DNA from: Aeromonas molluscorum 848
GTDB taxonomy: Bacteria > Pseudomonadota > Gammaproteobacteria > Enterobacterales > Aeromonadaceae
Assembly (NCBI RefSeq): GCF_000388115.1
Contig: NZ_AQGQ01000018.1
Span: 1-38,733 of the forward strand
Length of the DNA: 38,733 bases
Reading direction: 5' to 3'
Below, piece by piece: positions 25,293 to 33,482 of the stretch (position 1 is the first letter of the stretch; each line of letters starts with the position of its first letter). The notes beneath the pieces were generated by a model. It did no database searches, had not been told where the DNA came from, and worked only from the letters and a program-made list of their open reading frames with translations. Position numbers and translations under genes: made by a program.

Positions 25293-26081
25293 TTACAACC
25301 GCTGGGTCAGATAGGACATCATGGAGTCCACCGCCGAGATCACCTTGGAGTTCATCTCGTAGACTCGCTGGGCCTGAATGAGGTTGACCAGCTCTTCGGT
25401 GACGTTGACGTTGGAGACCTCCAGCATGCCCTGCTTGATGACACCGAGTCCGTCCGCACCGGCCGTGCCTTCGATGGGGGCGCCGCTCGACTGGGTTTCG
25501 AGGAACATGTTCTCACCCATGGGTTGCAGGCCGGAAGCGTTGACGAAGTCGCTGATGTTGATCTGGCCAATCACCTGGGACTGACCATCGCCCTTGAGCT
25601 GGATGGAGACCTGACCATCTTCGCCTATGGTGACGCTCTGGGCGTTTTCCGGGATCTGGATCTCGGGCTGCAAGGGATAGCCGTTGCCCGGGGTGACGAT
25701 AGTGCCCTCGTCATTGAGGGTGAACTGGCCGTTGCGGCTGTAAGCGCTGCTGCCATCGGGCAGTTGCACTTCGAAGAAACCACGACCATTGATCATCAGA
25801 TCCAGAGAGTTGTCCGTGGTCTGCACGTTGCCCTGACTGAAGCTCTTCTGGGTAGCGACCACCTTGGCGCCCGCCCCCAGCATCAGGCCGGACGGCAGCT
25901 CGGTATCGGCCGAGGAGCGCCCCCCCGGCTGATTGATGTTCTGATAGAGCAAGTCTTCGAAGATGGCTCGGGATTTTTTGTAGCCAACGGTACTGGCGTT
26001 GGCGAGGTTGTTTGAGGTGACGGCGATGTTGGTCTGCTGGGCATCCAGTCCCGTCTTGCCTATCCAAAGTGCAGGATTCAT
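25293..26081 (-). CDS. flgG: Distal rod protein FlgG
   Basis: A 262-residue distal rod subunit. The N-terminal axial motif ALWIGKTGLDAQQTNIAVTS then NNLANASTVGYKKSR, the central LMINGRGFFEVQLPDG, and the C-terminal VEELVNLIQAQRVYE-like stretch (here VTEELVNLIQAQRVYEMNSK) are all conserved. It polymerises on the proximal rod and sets rod length before hook assembly. ATG preceded by TTAGGAGCC. It follows flgF by 13 bases. Confidence 0.95.
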   Translation of the reverse strand: MNPALWIGKTGLDAQQTNIAVTSNNLANASTVGYKKSRAIFEDLLYQNINQPGGRSSADTELPSGLMLGAGAKVVATQKSFSQGNVQTTDNSLDLMINGRGFFEVQLPDGSSAYSRNGQFTLNDEGTIVTPGNGYPLQPEIQIPENAQSVTIGEDGQVSIQLKGDGQSQVIGQINISDFVNASGLQPMGENMFLETQSSGAPIEGTAGADGLGVIKQGMLEVSNVNVTEELVNLIQAQRVYEMNSKVISAVDSMMSYLTQRL

Positions 26082-26094
26082 GTCTGGCTCCTAA

Positions 26095-26841
26095 TTAGCT
26101 GATACGCAGCAGTTGGGTTTGGGCCTCGTCGTTCTCCTGGGCCGTCTTCATCATCTTGACCTGGGTTTCGAACTGACGTTGCAAACGAATAAGGTTGGTC
26201 ATCTCGTCGACCACATTGACGTTGCTGTTCTCCAGCGCGCCGGCGATCAGCCCCACATCGGCGGAGGCCGGCTCTGGCTGGCCATCCTTGCGGCGAAACA
26301 GGCCATCTTGCCCTTTCTCCACCGCATCCGCAGCCGGTTTGACCAGCTTGATGCGCTGGAAATCCTCCGGCAGGCTGGGGGCAGCCCCTTCCGGGCGACC
26401 CGTGATGGTGCCGTCCCTGTTGATTTCCAGCTTCTCGAGGGGCAGCGGCAGCACGATGGGCCTGCCTGCGTCATCCACCACATTGAGCCCGGTACTGGTC
26501 TGCAAATTGCCGGTCGCGTTCAACTCCAGATTGCCCATGCGGGTGAAGGCTTCGCCGCCCTTGCCATCCTGTACCGCGATCCAGCCCTGGCCATCCAGCG
26601 CCACGTCCAGATCCCGCCCCGTGGTCATCAGGGAACCATGCTGCAGGTTCTGGCCGGGCCGTTCGGTCATGGCAAATACCCGCGTCGGCAAGCCTTCGCC
26701 GAACGCCTGCATGGCGCGAGCCTGCTCGAAGTCAGACTTGAAGCCAGTGGTGTTGGCGTTGGCCAGGTTGTTGCCACGCACAGCCAGGCTGTTCATGTTC
26801 TCTTTGGCACCGGACATAGCGATATAAAGCAGGTGGTCCAT
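26095..26841 (-). CDS. flgF: Proximal rod protein FlgF
   Basis: A 248-residue proximal rod subunit. It begins MDHLLYIAMSGAKEN with RGNNLANANTTGFKSDFEQA, and ends with the axial helix VVDEMTNLIRLQRQFETQV. The start at 26841 is fixed by GGAGGATCCC; a longer frame from 26856 is not needed. It is the first gene after a terminator hairpin and a sigma-54 element, so it probably heads its own transcript through flgL. Confidence 0.94.
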   Translation of the reverse strand: MDHLLYIAMSGAKENMNSLAVRGNNLANANTTGFKSDFEQARAMQAFGEGLPTRVFAMTERPGQNLQHGSLMTTGRDLDVALDGQGWIAVQDGKGGEAFTRMGNLELNATGNLQTSTGLNVVDDAGRPIVLPLPLEKLEINRDGTITGRPEGAAPSLPEDFQRIKLVKPAADAVEKGQDGLFRRKDGQPEPASADVGLIAGALENSNVNVVDEMTNLIRLQRQFETQVKMMKTAQENDEAQTQLLRIS

Positions 26842-26879
26842 GGGATCCTCCGTCAAACAGATGACTCTGACGTGGATAA

Positions 26880-26895
26880 AGCAATTAAGATGCCA
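26880..26895 (-). promoter_or_regulatory. Sigma-54 promoter of flgF
   Basis: On the leftward strand TGGCAT-CTTAA-TTGCT matches the -24/-12 consensus with correct spacing. Transcription would start near 26868, 27 bases before the flgF start. FlrC is the likely activator. Confidence 0.7.
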
Positions 26896-26929
26896 ATAAG
26901 ATCACTTCGATTTTAAGGCATTGATATAT

Positions 26930-26954
26930 AAAGAAAGGGCGCCGAAGCGCCCTT
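26930..26954 (-). terminator. UUCG-loop terminator after flgE
   Basis: Leftward: an 8-bp stem AAGGGCGC/GCGCCCTT closed by a C(UUCG)G tetraloop, followed by TCTTTATA. The T tract is interrupted, so it may be partial and attenuate rather than stop read-through into flgF. Confidence 0.7.
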
Positions 26955-26974
26955 GCATACCAACCACGAATCGA

Positions 26975-28315
26975 TCAGCGGATCTGCAATATGGTCTGCT
27001 GCAGCGAGCTGTTGATTTCCAAAGAACGGGAGTTCGCCTGGAAGTTGCGCTGGGCCGTGATGAGATCCACCAGCTCCGAGGTCAAATCCACGTTGGACTG
27101 CTCCAGTGCCGACGACTTGATGGAGCCGAAGGTACCCGAATTCGGGGTACCCGGCAGCCCATCGCCGGAGAGCAGGGATTCGCGCCAGGAGGTATCCCCC
27201 ACCTGGGTCAAGCCTTGCGGGTTGGCGAACTTGGCCATGGCCACCATGGCGACCTTGACGGTGGTGGCGTTGCTGTAGGTCGCGGAGACGATACCGTCAT
27301 TGGTGATCTCGACCTTGGTCAAGCGGCCTACCGTGGAGCCATCCTGGGTCAATTTATTGACTTCGAAGGGGGACGAGTACTGCGTCACCGTGCCGAATTT
27401 TATCTCGATCGCCTGGGTGGGATCGGCGCCATTGTCGATGACGCCGGCCCCCGGTGTGCCCAGGGCTTCCGTCTTGACGATGGCCGGGGTGATGGTGTTG
27501 ACCTTGCCATCGGCATTGAAGGTGATGTTGGCGCTCAGTGGCGGGGTCGCCAGACCCCCCGCCGGGGTGGTCGCGTTGCCGCCGGCGATGTCGATGGGCT
27601 TGTCCCCCTCGTACAGATACATGCGCCAGGAGGTCGGGCTCGCCGACTTGGTGGGATCCAGCGGATCGGCATCCTTGACGAAGTACTGAGTGACGGTATG
27701 GGGCTCACCAAGGGAGTCGTAAGAAACCACCGATGTAGAGGAGGAGTAGGTAGTCGAGTCCTTGGGATCGAAAGTAGAGGGGTTGACGACCTGAGGGGTG
27801 GCGTTGGCTGGCAAGTTGAAGCTGGCCTCGACGGTGGTGGTCTGCTTGGGTTCACCCGCCTTGTCCGGGATCTGGATAGGCTTGGTGGCATTCAGACTCA
27901 CCGCCTTGGGGGTGCCGTCGGCATTGATCTCGTAACCCTGCAAGAAGCCGCCGGAGTTATTGACCATGTAGCTGTTTTCATTGAGCTTGAAGGCACCGGC
28001 CCGGGTATAGCTGCGATCCAGGGCACTGACGCCGTCCGAGGTGACGAAGAAGCCGTTGCCCTGAATGGCGAGATCCAGGGAGTTGTTGGTAAATTGCAAG
28101 GCCCCTTGCTGGAACTGCTGCGCGACTGCACCGGTCGCCACGCCATTACCTACCTGGGTCTTGGAGTTGACGAAAATGGAGTTGGCATAGACATCGGCGA
28201 ACTCGGCGCGGGACTCCTTGAAGCCGATGGTATTGACGTTAGCAATGTTGTTCGCGGTGACGTTCAGGTCTTTTTGAGCCGCATTGACGCCACTGAGGGC
28301 ATTGTTAAATGACAT
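26975..28315 (-). CDS. flgE: Flagellar hook protein FlgE
   Basis: A 446-residue hook subunit. N terminus MSFNNALSGVNAAQKDLNVT with NNIANVNTIGFKESRAEFAD; central GNGFFVTSDG; C-terminal SELVDLITAQRNFQANSR then EINSSLQQTILQIR. The length matches polar-type hook proteins of Vibrio and Aeromonas. ATG preceded by AAGGAGA. It is the last gene of the flgBCDE unit, followed by a hairpin terminator. Confidence 0.95.
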   Translation of the reverse strand: MSFNNALSGVNAAQKDLNVTANNIANVNTIGFKESRAEFADVYANSIFVNSKTQVGNGVATGAVAQQFQQGALQFTNNSLDLAIQGNGFFVTSDGVSALDRSYTRAGAFKLNENSYMVNNSGGFLQGYEINADGTPKAVSLNATKPIQIPDKAGEPKQTTTVEASFNLPANATPQVVNPSTFDPKDSTTYSSSTSVVSYDSLGEPHTVTQYFVKDADPLDPTKSASPTSWRMYLYEGDKPIDIAGGNATTPAGGLATPPLSANITFNADGKVNTITPAIVKTEALGTPGAGVIDNGADPTQAIEIKFGTVTQYSSPFEVNKLTQDGSTVGRLTKVEITNDGIVSATYSNATTVKVAMVAMAKFANPQGLTQVGDTSWRESLLSGDGLPGTPNSGTFGSIKSSALEQSNVDLTSELVDLITAQRNFQANSRSLEINSSLQQTILQIR

Positions 28316-28325
28316 GTCTTTCTCC

Positions 28326-29054
28326 TTAGATCACTGCGTTGTTGGTTGGGGTGGGCGTCGTGGTCGACTTGCTGCCGGAACCGGAAATTTCCAGCACATC
28401 CGTGAGATAGATACCGCCCAAGCCTTTGAGTTTCAGGGTGCTGGGCGAGCTGGCCGACCCCAGGGTGACACTCTCCACCTGGGCATAGGTCAGGGCCGGC
28501 AGGCTCTCCGACTTGCCCGCCACGGTGGCGCTGGCTTCAATCTGGTACTTGCCTGTCTTGGCCGGGTTGCCGTCCTTGTCCAGGCCATCCCAGTTGAAGG
28601 CCACATTGCCCTGGTGATCGCCCTCCAGGGAGAACTCCTTGACCACCTGGCCACTTTCATCTTTCACCGTCACCTTGACGTTACTGCCACCATCACCGGT
28701 CGCAATGACCCCAGAAATGTCGCCGCCCTTTTCCAGATAGCCGGTATTGGACGGGATCAACACATCCTGACCAACCAGGGCCGAGGCCTGGAGCGCCTGG
28801 CTCGAGGTCATCAGACTGTTGAGGCTCTCCATCTGGGAGGAGAGGTTGTTGATCCCCTCCGAGGTGGACATGGACGTCATCTGGGACAACATCTGCGCGT
28901 TGTCCACCGGCTTGAACGGATCCTGATAGGAGAGCTGCATGGTCAGCAGCTTGAGGAACGACTCCTGATCCAACTCCTTTTTCTGGACAGTGCTTGCGGT
29001 CTGATTCGACGAAACGCGGTTGACGCCCAGCACGCTGTCATAGGTATCTGCCAT
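28326..29054 (-). CDS. flgD: Hook-capping protein FlgD
   Basis: A 242-residue scaffold protein that caps the growing hook. The N-terminal region contains the FlgD signature LDQESFLKLLTMQLSYQDP and PVDNAQMLSQM; the middle VGQDVLIPSN and the FlgD Ig-like part (FNWDGLDKDGNPAKTGKY) follow. The C-terminal 15 residues are Ser/Thr/Pro-rich and probably disordered. It lies 10 bases before flgE and 17 after flgC. Confidence 0.94.
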   Translation of the reverse strand: MADTYDSVLGVNRVSSNQTASTVQKKELDQESFLKLLTMQLSYQDPFKPVDNAQMLSQMTSMSTSEGINNLSSQMESLNSLMTSSQALQASALVGQDVLIPSNTGYLEKGGDISGVIATGDGGSNVKVTVKDESGQVVKEFSLEGDHQGNVAFNWDGLDKDGNPAKTGKYQIEASATVAGKSESLPALTYAQVESVTLGSASSPSTLKLKGLGGIYLTDVLEISGSGSKSTTTPTPTNNAVI

Positions 29055-29071
29055 TTACTTGCCGCCCCCTA

Positions 29072-29491
29072 TCAGGACTTACCCAGATTGAGCGTCTGCT
29101 GCAGCATGCGCTTGGCAGAATCGGCAATCTGGACGTTGGTTTGGTAACTGCGCGAGGCGCTGATCATGTCAGCCATCTCCTCGACCATGTTGACGTTGGG
29201 TTTGAAGATGAAGCCATCCTTGTCAGCCATGGGATGATTGGGATTGAACTCCTTGAGCAGCGGAGCCTTGCTCTCAACGATGCCCTTCACCTCGACGCCA
29301 ACCGACCCCTGTCCATCGGACATGGCCTGTTCAAGCTGAGCGGCAAAAACTGGCCGCCTGGCATGGTAAGTTCCTTCCACGCTGGAGCTGACGCTGTCGG
29401 CGTTAGCCATGTTGCTGGCCACGGTATTGAGTCGCACCGACTGGGCACTCATGGCGGAACCTGCGATATCAAAGACCTTGAACAAACTCAT
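29072..29491 (-). CDS. flgC: Proximal rod protein FlgC
   Basis: A 139-residue rod subunit. It begins [20 protein letters not shown] with NTVASNMANADS, contains FNPNHPMADKDGFI, and ends in the axial helix VEEMADMISASRSYQTNVQ. The start at 29491 is fixed by AAGGAGC. The 102-base gap to flgB is unusually wide for this pair and is filled by a 42-codon frame whose 3' end overlaps the flgC start by 23 bases. Confidence 0.94.
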   Translation of the reverse strand: MSLFKVFDIAGSAMSAQSVRLNTVASNMANADSVSSSVEGTYHARRPVFAAQLEQAMSDGQGSVGVEVKGIVESKAPLLKEFNPNHPMADKDGFIFKPNVNMVEEMADMISASRSYQTNVQIADSAKRMLQQTLNLGKS

Positions 29492-29597
29492 TGCGGTGCT
29501 CCTTGTTTTGTTGCAAGGCCTGGTCCAGGCCACGGCGTATCTGGTCATTCATGAGGTGGGCGGCTATGTGGCTAAGGAGACATTCAGGCTGCATCAT
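29469..29597 (-). CDS. Possible 42-residue small protein between flgB and flgC
   Basis: An open frame of 42 codons begins with two ATGs, the first overlapping the flgB stop as ATGA, with GGGAGAGCAGGG just upstream. It ends inside flgC. The product begins [20 protein letters not shown], continues with the amphipathic-looking [18 protein letters not shown], and has no signal peptide or membrane segment. I do not recognise it. The overlap, the ribosome-binding site and the fact that it fills nearly all of an odd gap argue for a real, coupled gene; its shortness and lack of a known homologue argue against. Confidence 0.4.
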   Translation of the reverse strand: MMQPECLLSHIAAHLMNDQIRRGLDQALQQNKEHRNEFVQGL

Positions 29598-29998
29598 CCC
29601 TGCTCTCCCTTGAGGGCCTTGAGCAGGCCGCTTATCTTGCCGTTCATGAATTCAACCGAGGTCTGGTATTCGAGGCTGTTACGCAAAAACTCGCTGCGTT
29701 CCTGCTGCAGATCGACGGTGTTGCCGTCCCCTGTATCGGGCTGGAGCGGGTTGCGGTACTGGGATGTGCCCGGCTTGTCCATGTTCAAGGCGAAGTGGCG
29801 CTCACTGGTCGTGGCCAGACTGAACCCTTGCTGATGCTGCTGCGCCTGGGCCATGGCATCGGCGAAGTTGATGTCCCGGGCCTTGAAACCTGGGGTATCC
29901 GCGTTCGCGATATTGCTAGATAGCACCTCGGCACGTTTGGCGCGCACGCTCAACGTGTATTGATGAACACCAAAAGCCTTGTCGAATGAAATTGCCAT
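29594..29998 (-). CDS. flgB: Proximal rod protein FlgB
   Basis: A 134-residue rod subunit, first gene of the operon. N terminus [20 protein letters not shown] then [20 protein letters not shown] terminus [20 protein letters not shown]. These are the family's conserved regions. ATG is preceded by AGGAGGTG, and a sigma-54 promoter lies 28 bases upstream. Confidence 0.95.
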   Translation of the reverse strand: MAISFDKAFGVHQYTLSVRAKRAEVLSSNIANADTPGFKARDINFADAMAQAQQHQQGFSLATTSERHFALNMDKPGTSQYRNPLQPDTGDGNTVDLQQERSEFLRNSLEYQTSVEFMNGKISGLLKALKGEQG

Positions 29999-30025
29999 AA
30001 CACACCTCCTGCTTGCTGGATTCTT

Positions 30026-30041
30026 AGCAAGAGGTGTGCCA
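30026..30041 (-). promoter_or_regulatory. Sigma-54 promoter of flgB operon
   Basis: Leftward TGGCAC-ACCTC-TTGCT is a full match to the -24/-12 consensus core with exact spacing. The start would fall near 30014, 16 bases before the flgB start codon. It separates flgB-E from cheVR. Confidence 0.85.
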
Positions 30042-30061
30042 AAGGAGGAGATAGGGAGGGG

Positions 30062-30886
30062 TTATTTGACTTTGTAAACAATACCGGGGTTACAGCGGAT
30101 CATCTCGAACCTGTCGGTGAGACCCGCCAGGGACTCCGAGGCTCCCAGCATCAGGTAACCGCCCGGATTCAGGCTGGCAGCGAACTGGTTGAGGATCTTT
30201 GACTTCACTTCAGGGGCAAAGTAGATGAGCACGTTGCGGCAGAAGATGATGTCAAACTTGCCAAGCAAGCTGTAGCTCTCCAGCAGATTCAGGGGGCGGA
30301 AGGTTGTCAATTTTCTGACACGGTCCACAACTCGCATCTTGTTGTCACCATGGGGCTCGAAGAACATCTTCTTGCGCTCGGGGGAGAGACCACGGGCCAG
30401 TGCCAGGCTGTCGTAGACCCCCTCCTTGCACTGATTGAGCATAGTGCTGGAGATGTCTGTGCCTATGATCTGTACCCCGCCCGGCAAGGTGCCAGGACGC
30501 TTGACCTGTTGCTCCAGCGCCGACATGGCGATGGAGTAAGGTTCCTGGCCGGAGGAGGAGGCCGCCGACCAGATCTTGATGGGTCGGCCACTCTTGCCAA
30601 GCTCGGGAAACAGCTTGTCGGTGAGCAGCTGGAAGGGATAGGCATCCCGAAACCAGAGGGTCTCATTGGTGGTCATGGCATCAACCACCGCCATCTTCAA
30701 TTCCCGCTCACGCAGGCTCATGGAACGAGTCACCAATTCAGACAGACTCTCGATGCCAAACTGAGCCATCAAGGGGGACAGGCGGCTCTTCACCAGGTAT
30801 TGCTTGTTGTCACCCAGCACAATTCCGCACTGCAGCGCCAGAAAGCTGCTGAATTGCTTATATAAGTCGTCTGACAGTGTCTTCAT
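30062..30886 (-). CDS. cheR: Chemotaxis methyltransferase CheR
   Basis: A 274-residue SAM-dependent methyltransferase that methylates glutamates of chemoreceptors. The N-terminal helical domain (1-75) is followed by the catalytic domain with TNETLWFRDAYPF, WSAASSSGQEPYSIAM (SAM-binding), IIGTDISSTML and FDIIFCRNVLIYF. No C-terminal receptor-binding pentapeptide partner is expected here. It follows cheV by 18 bases and shares its transcript. cheVR beside flgA and flgB is the usual arrangement in Vibrio and Aeromonas. Confidence 0.95.
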   Translation of the reverse strand: MKTLSDDLYKQFSSFLALQCGIVLGDNKQYLVKSRLSPLMAQFGIESLSELVTRSMSLRERELKMAVVDAMTTNETLWFRDAYPFQLLTDKLFPELGKSGRPIKIWSAASSSGQEPYSIAMSALEQQVKRPGTLPGGVQIIGTDISSTMLNQCKEGVYDSLALARGLSPERKKMFFEPHGDNKMRVVDRVRKLTTFRPLNLLESYSLLGKFDIIFCRNVLIYFAPEVKSKILNQFAASLNPGGYLMLGASESLAGLTDRFEMIRCNPGIVYKVK

Positions 30887-30904
30887 GTATGCGTTCTTCT
30901 TGTT

Positions 30905-31816
30905 TTAGAGTGCGCCTTGAACGGCCTTGGCCAACTCATCGGGCTGAAACTTGGCGATAAAATTGTTCGCCCCGACCTTCTGCACCATAGCCTGGTTGAA
31001 CACCCCACTGAGGGAGGTATGCAGGATAACATGTAAATCCTTCAGGCTGGGATTGTTGCGGATCTCGGCGGTGAAGGTGTAACCATCCATCTCGGGCATC
31101 TCTATGTCCGAGATAACCAGGGCGATTTGATCCTTGATCGGGCCATTTTTAGCCATCTCCAACAGCATGTTGAGAGCCTCGCGGCCATCTTTTGCCAGCA
31201 CGCATTGCACGCCGATGGCATCGAGTGCCCGTTGTACCTGTTTGCGCGCCACCGAGGAGTCATCCGCCACCAGCACGGGGCGCCCCTGGGTGCTGTGCTC
31301 TGTGCTCACAGCCACCAGCTCCTGGCTCACTTCCGTCGACACAGGAGAGATCTCGTTGAGGATCCGCTCCACATCAAGGATCTCCACCAGTTCGCCATCG
31401 ACCTCGGTGACCGCCGTCATGTAGTTGATGCGCCCTGCCCCCTTGGGTGGCGGCAAGATAGATTCCCAGTTCATGTTGATGATTCGTTCGACCGACTGCA
31501 CCAGGAAGCCCTGGATGGATCGGTTGTATTCCGAGATGATAATGAAGCACTTGGAAAGATCGGCGATGGGCCTATTGCCCATCGCCATGCTGATATCGAT
31601 CACCGAGATAGTCTGACCACGAATATGCGCCACACCACGAATGCAAGGGTTGAGCTTGGGCATGACAGTCAAGGGAGGACACTGTAGCACCTCACGCACC
31701 TTGAAGACGTTGATGCCAAATCGTTGACGCCCATTGAGCCGAAACAGCAACAACTCCAGGCGATTTTGCCCGACCAGTTGAGTCCGTTGGTTTACCGAGT
31801 CCAGAATACCGGCCAT
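30905..31816 (-). CDS. cheV: Chemotaxis coupling protein CheV (CheW-REC)
   Basis: A 303-residue protein with an N-terminal CheW domain (about 15-165; ELLLFRLNGRQRFGINVFKV, IRGQTISVIDIS) and a C-terminal receiver (about 180-300) with the phosphoacceptor in LVISDIEMPEMDG. It couples chemoreceptors to CheA and adapts the response. The start MAGILDSVN (31816) is preceded by GGGAG; a GTG six bases earlier is less likely. It is divergent from flgA. Confidence 0.94.
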   Translation of the reverse strand: MAGILDSVNQRTQLVGQNRLELLLFRLNGRQRFGINVFKVREVLQCPPLTVMPKLNPCIRGVAHIRGQTISVIDISMAMGNRPIADLSKCFIIISEYNRSIQGFLVQSVERIINMNWESILPPPKGAGRINYMTAVTEVDGELVEILDVERILNEISPVSTEVSQELVAVSTEHSTQGRPVLVADDSSVARKQVQRALDAIGVQCVLAKDGREALNMLLEMAKNGPIKDQIALVISDIEMPEMDGYTFTAEIRNNPSLKDLHVILHTSLSGVFNQAMVQKVGANNFIAKFQPDELAKAVQGAL

Positions 31817-31837
31817 AAACACTCCCTAAAAAACGCC

Positions 31838-31853
31838 TGGCATTATTCATGCA
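31838..31853 (+). promoter_or_regulatory. Sigma-54 promoter of flgA
   Basis: TGGCATTATTCATGCA has TGGCA and TGCA at the correct -24/-12 distance. The start would be near 31865, leaving a leader of about 110 bases before flgA. In Vibrio cholerae flgA belongs to the sigma-54 class, which agrees. Confidence 0.5.
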
Positions 31854-31953
31854 TGTTGAGCATGCGCCATGTTGACTCGCGCCAGATTTCCAGCGGTTCC
31901 AGAAACCCATCTTGGCGCAAGCATAGTGAACAGTTGTCTTATACGTTATCCAC

Positions 31954-31980
31954 TTATCGACCAGCGGACGAAAATGATTA
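31954..31980 (-). promoter_or_regulatory. Possible sigma-28 promoter of cheV
   Basis: Leftward TAAT-N15-GTCGATAA differs from the sigma-28 consensus TAAA-N15-GCCGATAA at two positions. It overlaps the flgA start codon and would give cheV a leader of about 130 bases. Confidence 0.3.
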
Positions 31981-32657
31981 ACAGACTTTTCCTCATCCTG
32001 TTGCTGCTCAGCGGGGCCAGCCAGGCCTTGGCATCCGATATCAGTGCCGAGCTGCAAGCCCGGGCGGAGGACTTTGTCCGGGATCAGCTCTCCTTGCCCC
32101 TCGATGCCCGGGCCGAGGTCAGCGCCGCCAGTATAGATGCCCGTCTACAGCTCACCGCCTGCGAGAGTGATCTCGACATCAGCTTGCCTGCCAAGATGGA
32201 GATCAGACGCAACACCACCATCTACCTCAAGTGCAACGAGACGCCGGGCTGGGGTCTCTATCTGCCGGTGCGGGTCAGTATTCAAAAGCCTTATATCACC
32301 GTCTCGGAAGCCATCGCCAAGGGGGATATCCTCGGTCGCAACCAGCTGATCCAGGCCTATGAGGATCAGACCCAGATCCGTGGCGACTATATACAGGACA
32401 TAGAGGCACTGGTCGGCACACGCAGCAAACGCGAACTCAGACCCGGCCAACCGGTGCGTCTCAACCAGATTTGTGTGATCTGCAAAGGGGATCAGGTTAC
32501 CCTCATTGCCGAAAACAGCAGCATGCAGATCAAAACCATGGCTCGCGCCTTGCAAGATGGCAGCTTCGGCGACATGATCAAGCTGATTAATATCAGGTCC
32601 GGCAGGACGGTGCAGGGCCAAGTGCAGTCAGTCGGCTCCGTTATCGTCAGCTTCTGA
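31974..32657 (+). CDS. flgA: P-ring assembly chaperone FlgA
   Basis: A 227-residue periplasmic chaperone needed to build the P ring from FlgI. It has a Sec signal peptide (MINRLFLILLLLSGASQALA) and a C-terminal SAF domain (about 100-225; ITVSEAIAKGDILGRNQLI, RPGQPVRLNQIC, VQGQVQSVGSVIVSF). Two cysteine residues near the middle may form a disulfide. A frame opening 105 bases earlier lacks a ribosome-binding site, so I start at the signal peptide. It is followed by flgM with its own promoter. Confidence 0.94.
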   Translation: MINRLFLILLLLSGASQALASDISAELQARAEDFVRDQLSLPLDARAEVSAASIDARLQLTACESDLDISLPAKMEIRRNTTIYLKCNETPGWGLYLPVRVSIQKPYITVSEAIAKGDILGRNQLIQAYEDQTQIRGDYIQDIEALVGTRSKRELRPGQPVRLNQICVICKGDQVTLIAENSSMQIKTMARALQDGSFGDMIKLINIRSGRTVQGQVQSVGSVIVSF

Positions 32658-32679
32658 ACGTTTTTTTGGTAATTTTCCC

Positions 32680-32706
32680 TAAAGTTCCGGTAGTTTAGAC
32701 CGATAA
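32680..32706 (+). promoter_or_regulatory. Sigma-28 (FliA) promoter of flgMN
   Basis: TAAA-N15-ACCGATAA matches the consensus TAAA-N15-GCCGATAA except for one base. Transcription would start about 7 bases later, near 32714, with flgM at 32746. An anti-sigma-28 gene under sigma-28 control makes a feedback loop. Confidence 0.85.
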
Positions 32707-32745
32707 ACGGGTAAGCAGGCAGCAAAGCGAATTAAGGTAATCCAT

Positions 32746-33069
32746 ATGGCTATTAACAATATCAACAACTTGGCAGGTAATCGGGTACAAAATAATACCG
32801 GTAACAGCCAGAGCAGCGTGGCCAAGTCGACCAACGGCGGACAAGATGCCCACGCCACTCAGGTCAAGGTCGATTCAGTCTCCCTGACCAGTGAGGCGCA
32901 ACAGTTGCAACAAGTACAGAAGAACCTCAACTCGGCATCGACCGGAAATGAGAGTCGGGTGGAGAGCCTGAAGAAAGCCGTGGCCAGTGGCCAGTATCAG
33001 GTCAATAACGACGCGGTTGCCAAGAAGATGTTCAGCTTCGAAGCCAAGCTGGAAAAAACCCTGGGATGA
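32746..33069 (+). CDS. flgM: Anti-sigma-28 factor FlgM
   Basis: A 107-residue anti-sigma factor that holds FliA inactive until the hook is finished and FlgM is exported. The N-terminal half is Asn/Gln/Ser-rich and unfolded in appearance (residues 1-38); the C-terminal half has the sigma-binding helices (VDSVSLTSEAQQLQQVQKNL, ESRVESLKKAVASGQYQV, AKKMFSFEAKLEKTL). The family's length is about 100. It overlaps flgN by four bases (ATGA) and has its own sigma-28 promoter. Confidence 0.94.
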   Translation: MAINNINNLAGNRVQNNTGNSQSSVAKSTNGGQDAHATQVKVDSVSLTSEAQQLQQVQKNLNSASTGNESRVESLKKAVASGQYQVNNDAVAKKMFSFEAKLEKTLG

Positions 33070-33482
33070 TGAGTCTGGCTGCGCTGCTGCAACAACAGCA
33101 TGATCAGCTGGCCCAGATGCAGGGTTTGCTGAGCGAGGAGTTTGAACTGCTCAAGCAACGCCGTGCCTTGGAGTTGCCTACGCTGGCCGAGCGTAAACAG
33201 CAGTTGCTGGGCGCCATAGAGACGCTGGATAAAAATCTGGCTGAACAGCCTGATCTTCAGGATGGGCTCGCGAGCCAACCGTATATCATGGCCAGGATCG
33301 CCGATGCTTTGGCCGCCTGCCAGCAGCAAAACGATACCAATGGTCGCCTGCTGGAACTGAGTATCGTCTCCAATCGTCGCCTCGCCGGATTCCTCAACCA
33401 ACTGCGGGACAGAAACTCTCTCACTTATGATGCCAAGGGCAACACCCGCTCCGGTACCCGCTCCCCGGGGATCAAGGCCTGA
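33066..33482 (+). CDS. flgN: Flagellar export chaperone FlgN
   Basis: A 138-residue, mostly helical coiled-coil protein (residues 1-50: LAALLQQQHDQLAQMQGLLS, FELLKQRRALELPTLAERKQ) of the FlgN family, which binds FlgK and FlgL and delivers them to the export gate. Position after flgM, the four-base overlap, and the length support this more than any single motif. A weak hairpin (TGCACT/AGTGCA, 33504-33519) 20 bases after the stop may serve as terminator, but its T tract is poor. Confidence 0.9.
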   Translation: MMSLAALLQQQHDQLAQMQGLLSEEFELLKQRRALELPTLAERKQQLLGAIETLDKNLAEQPDLQDGLASQPYIMARIADALAACQQQNDTNGRLLELSIVSNRRLAGFLNQLRDRNSLTYDAKGNTRSGTRSPGIKA

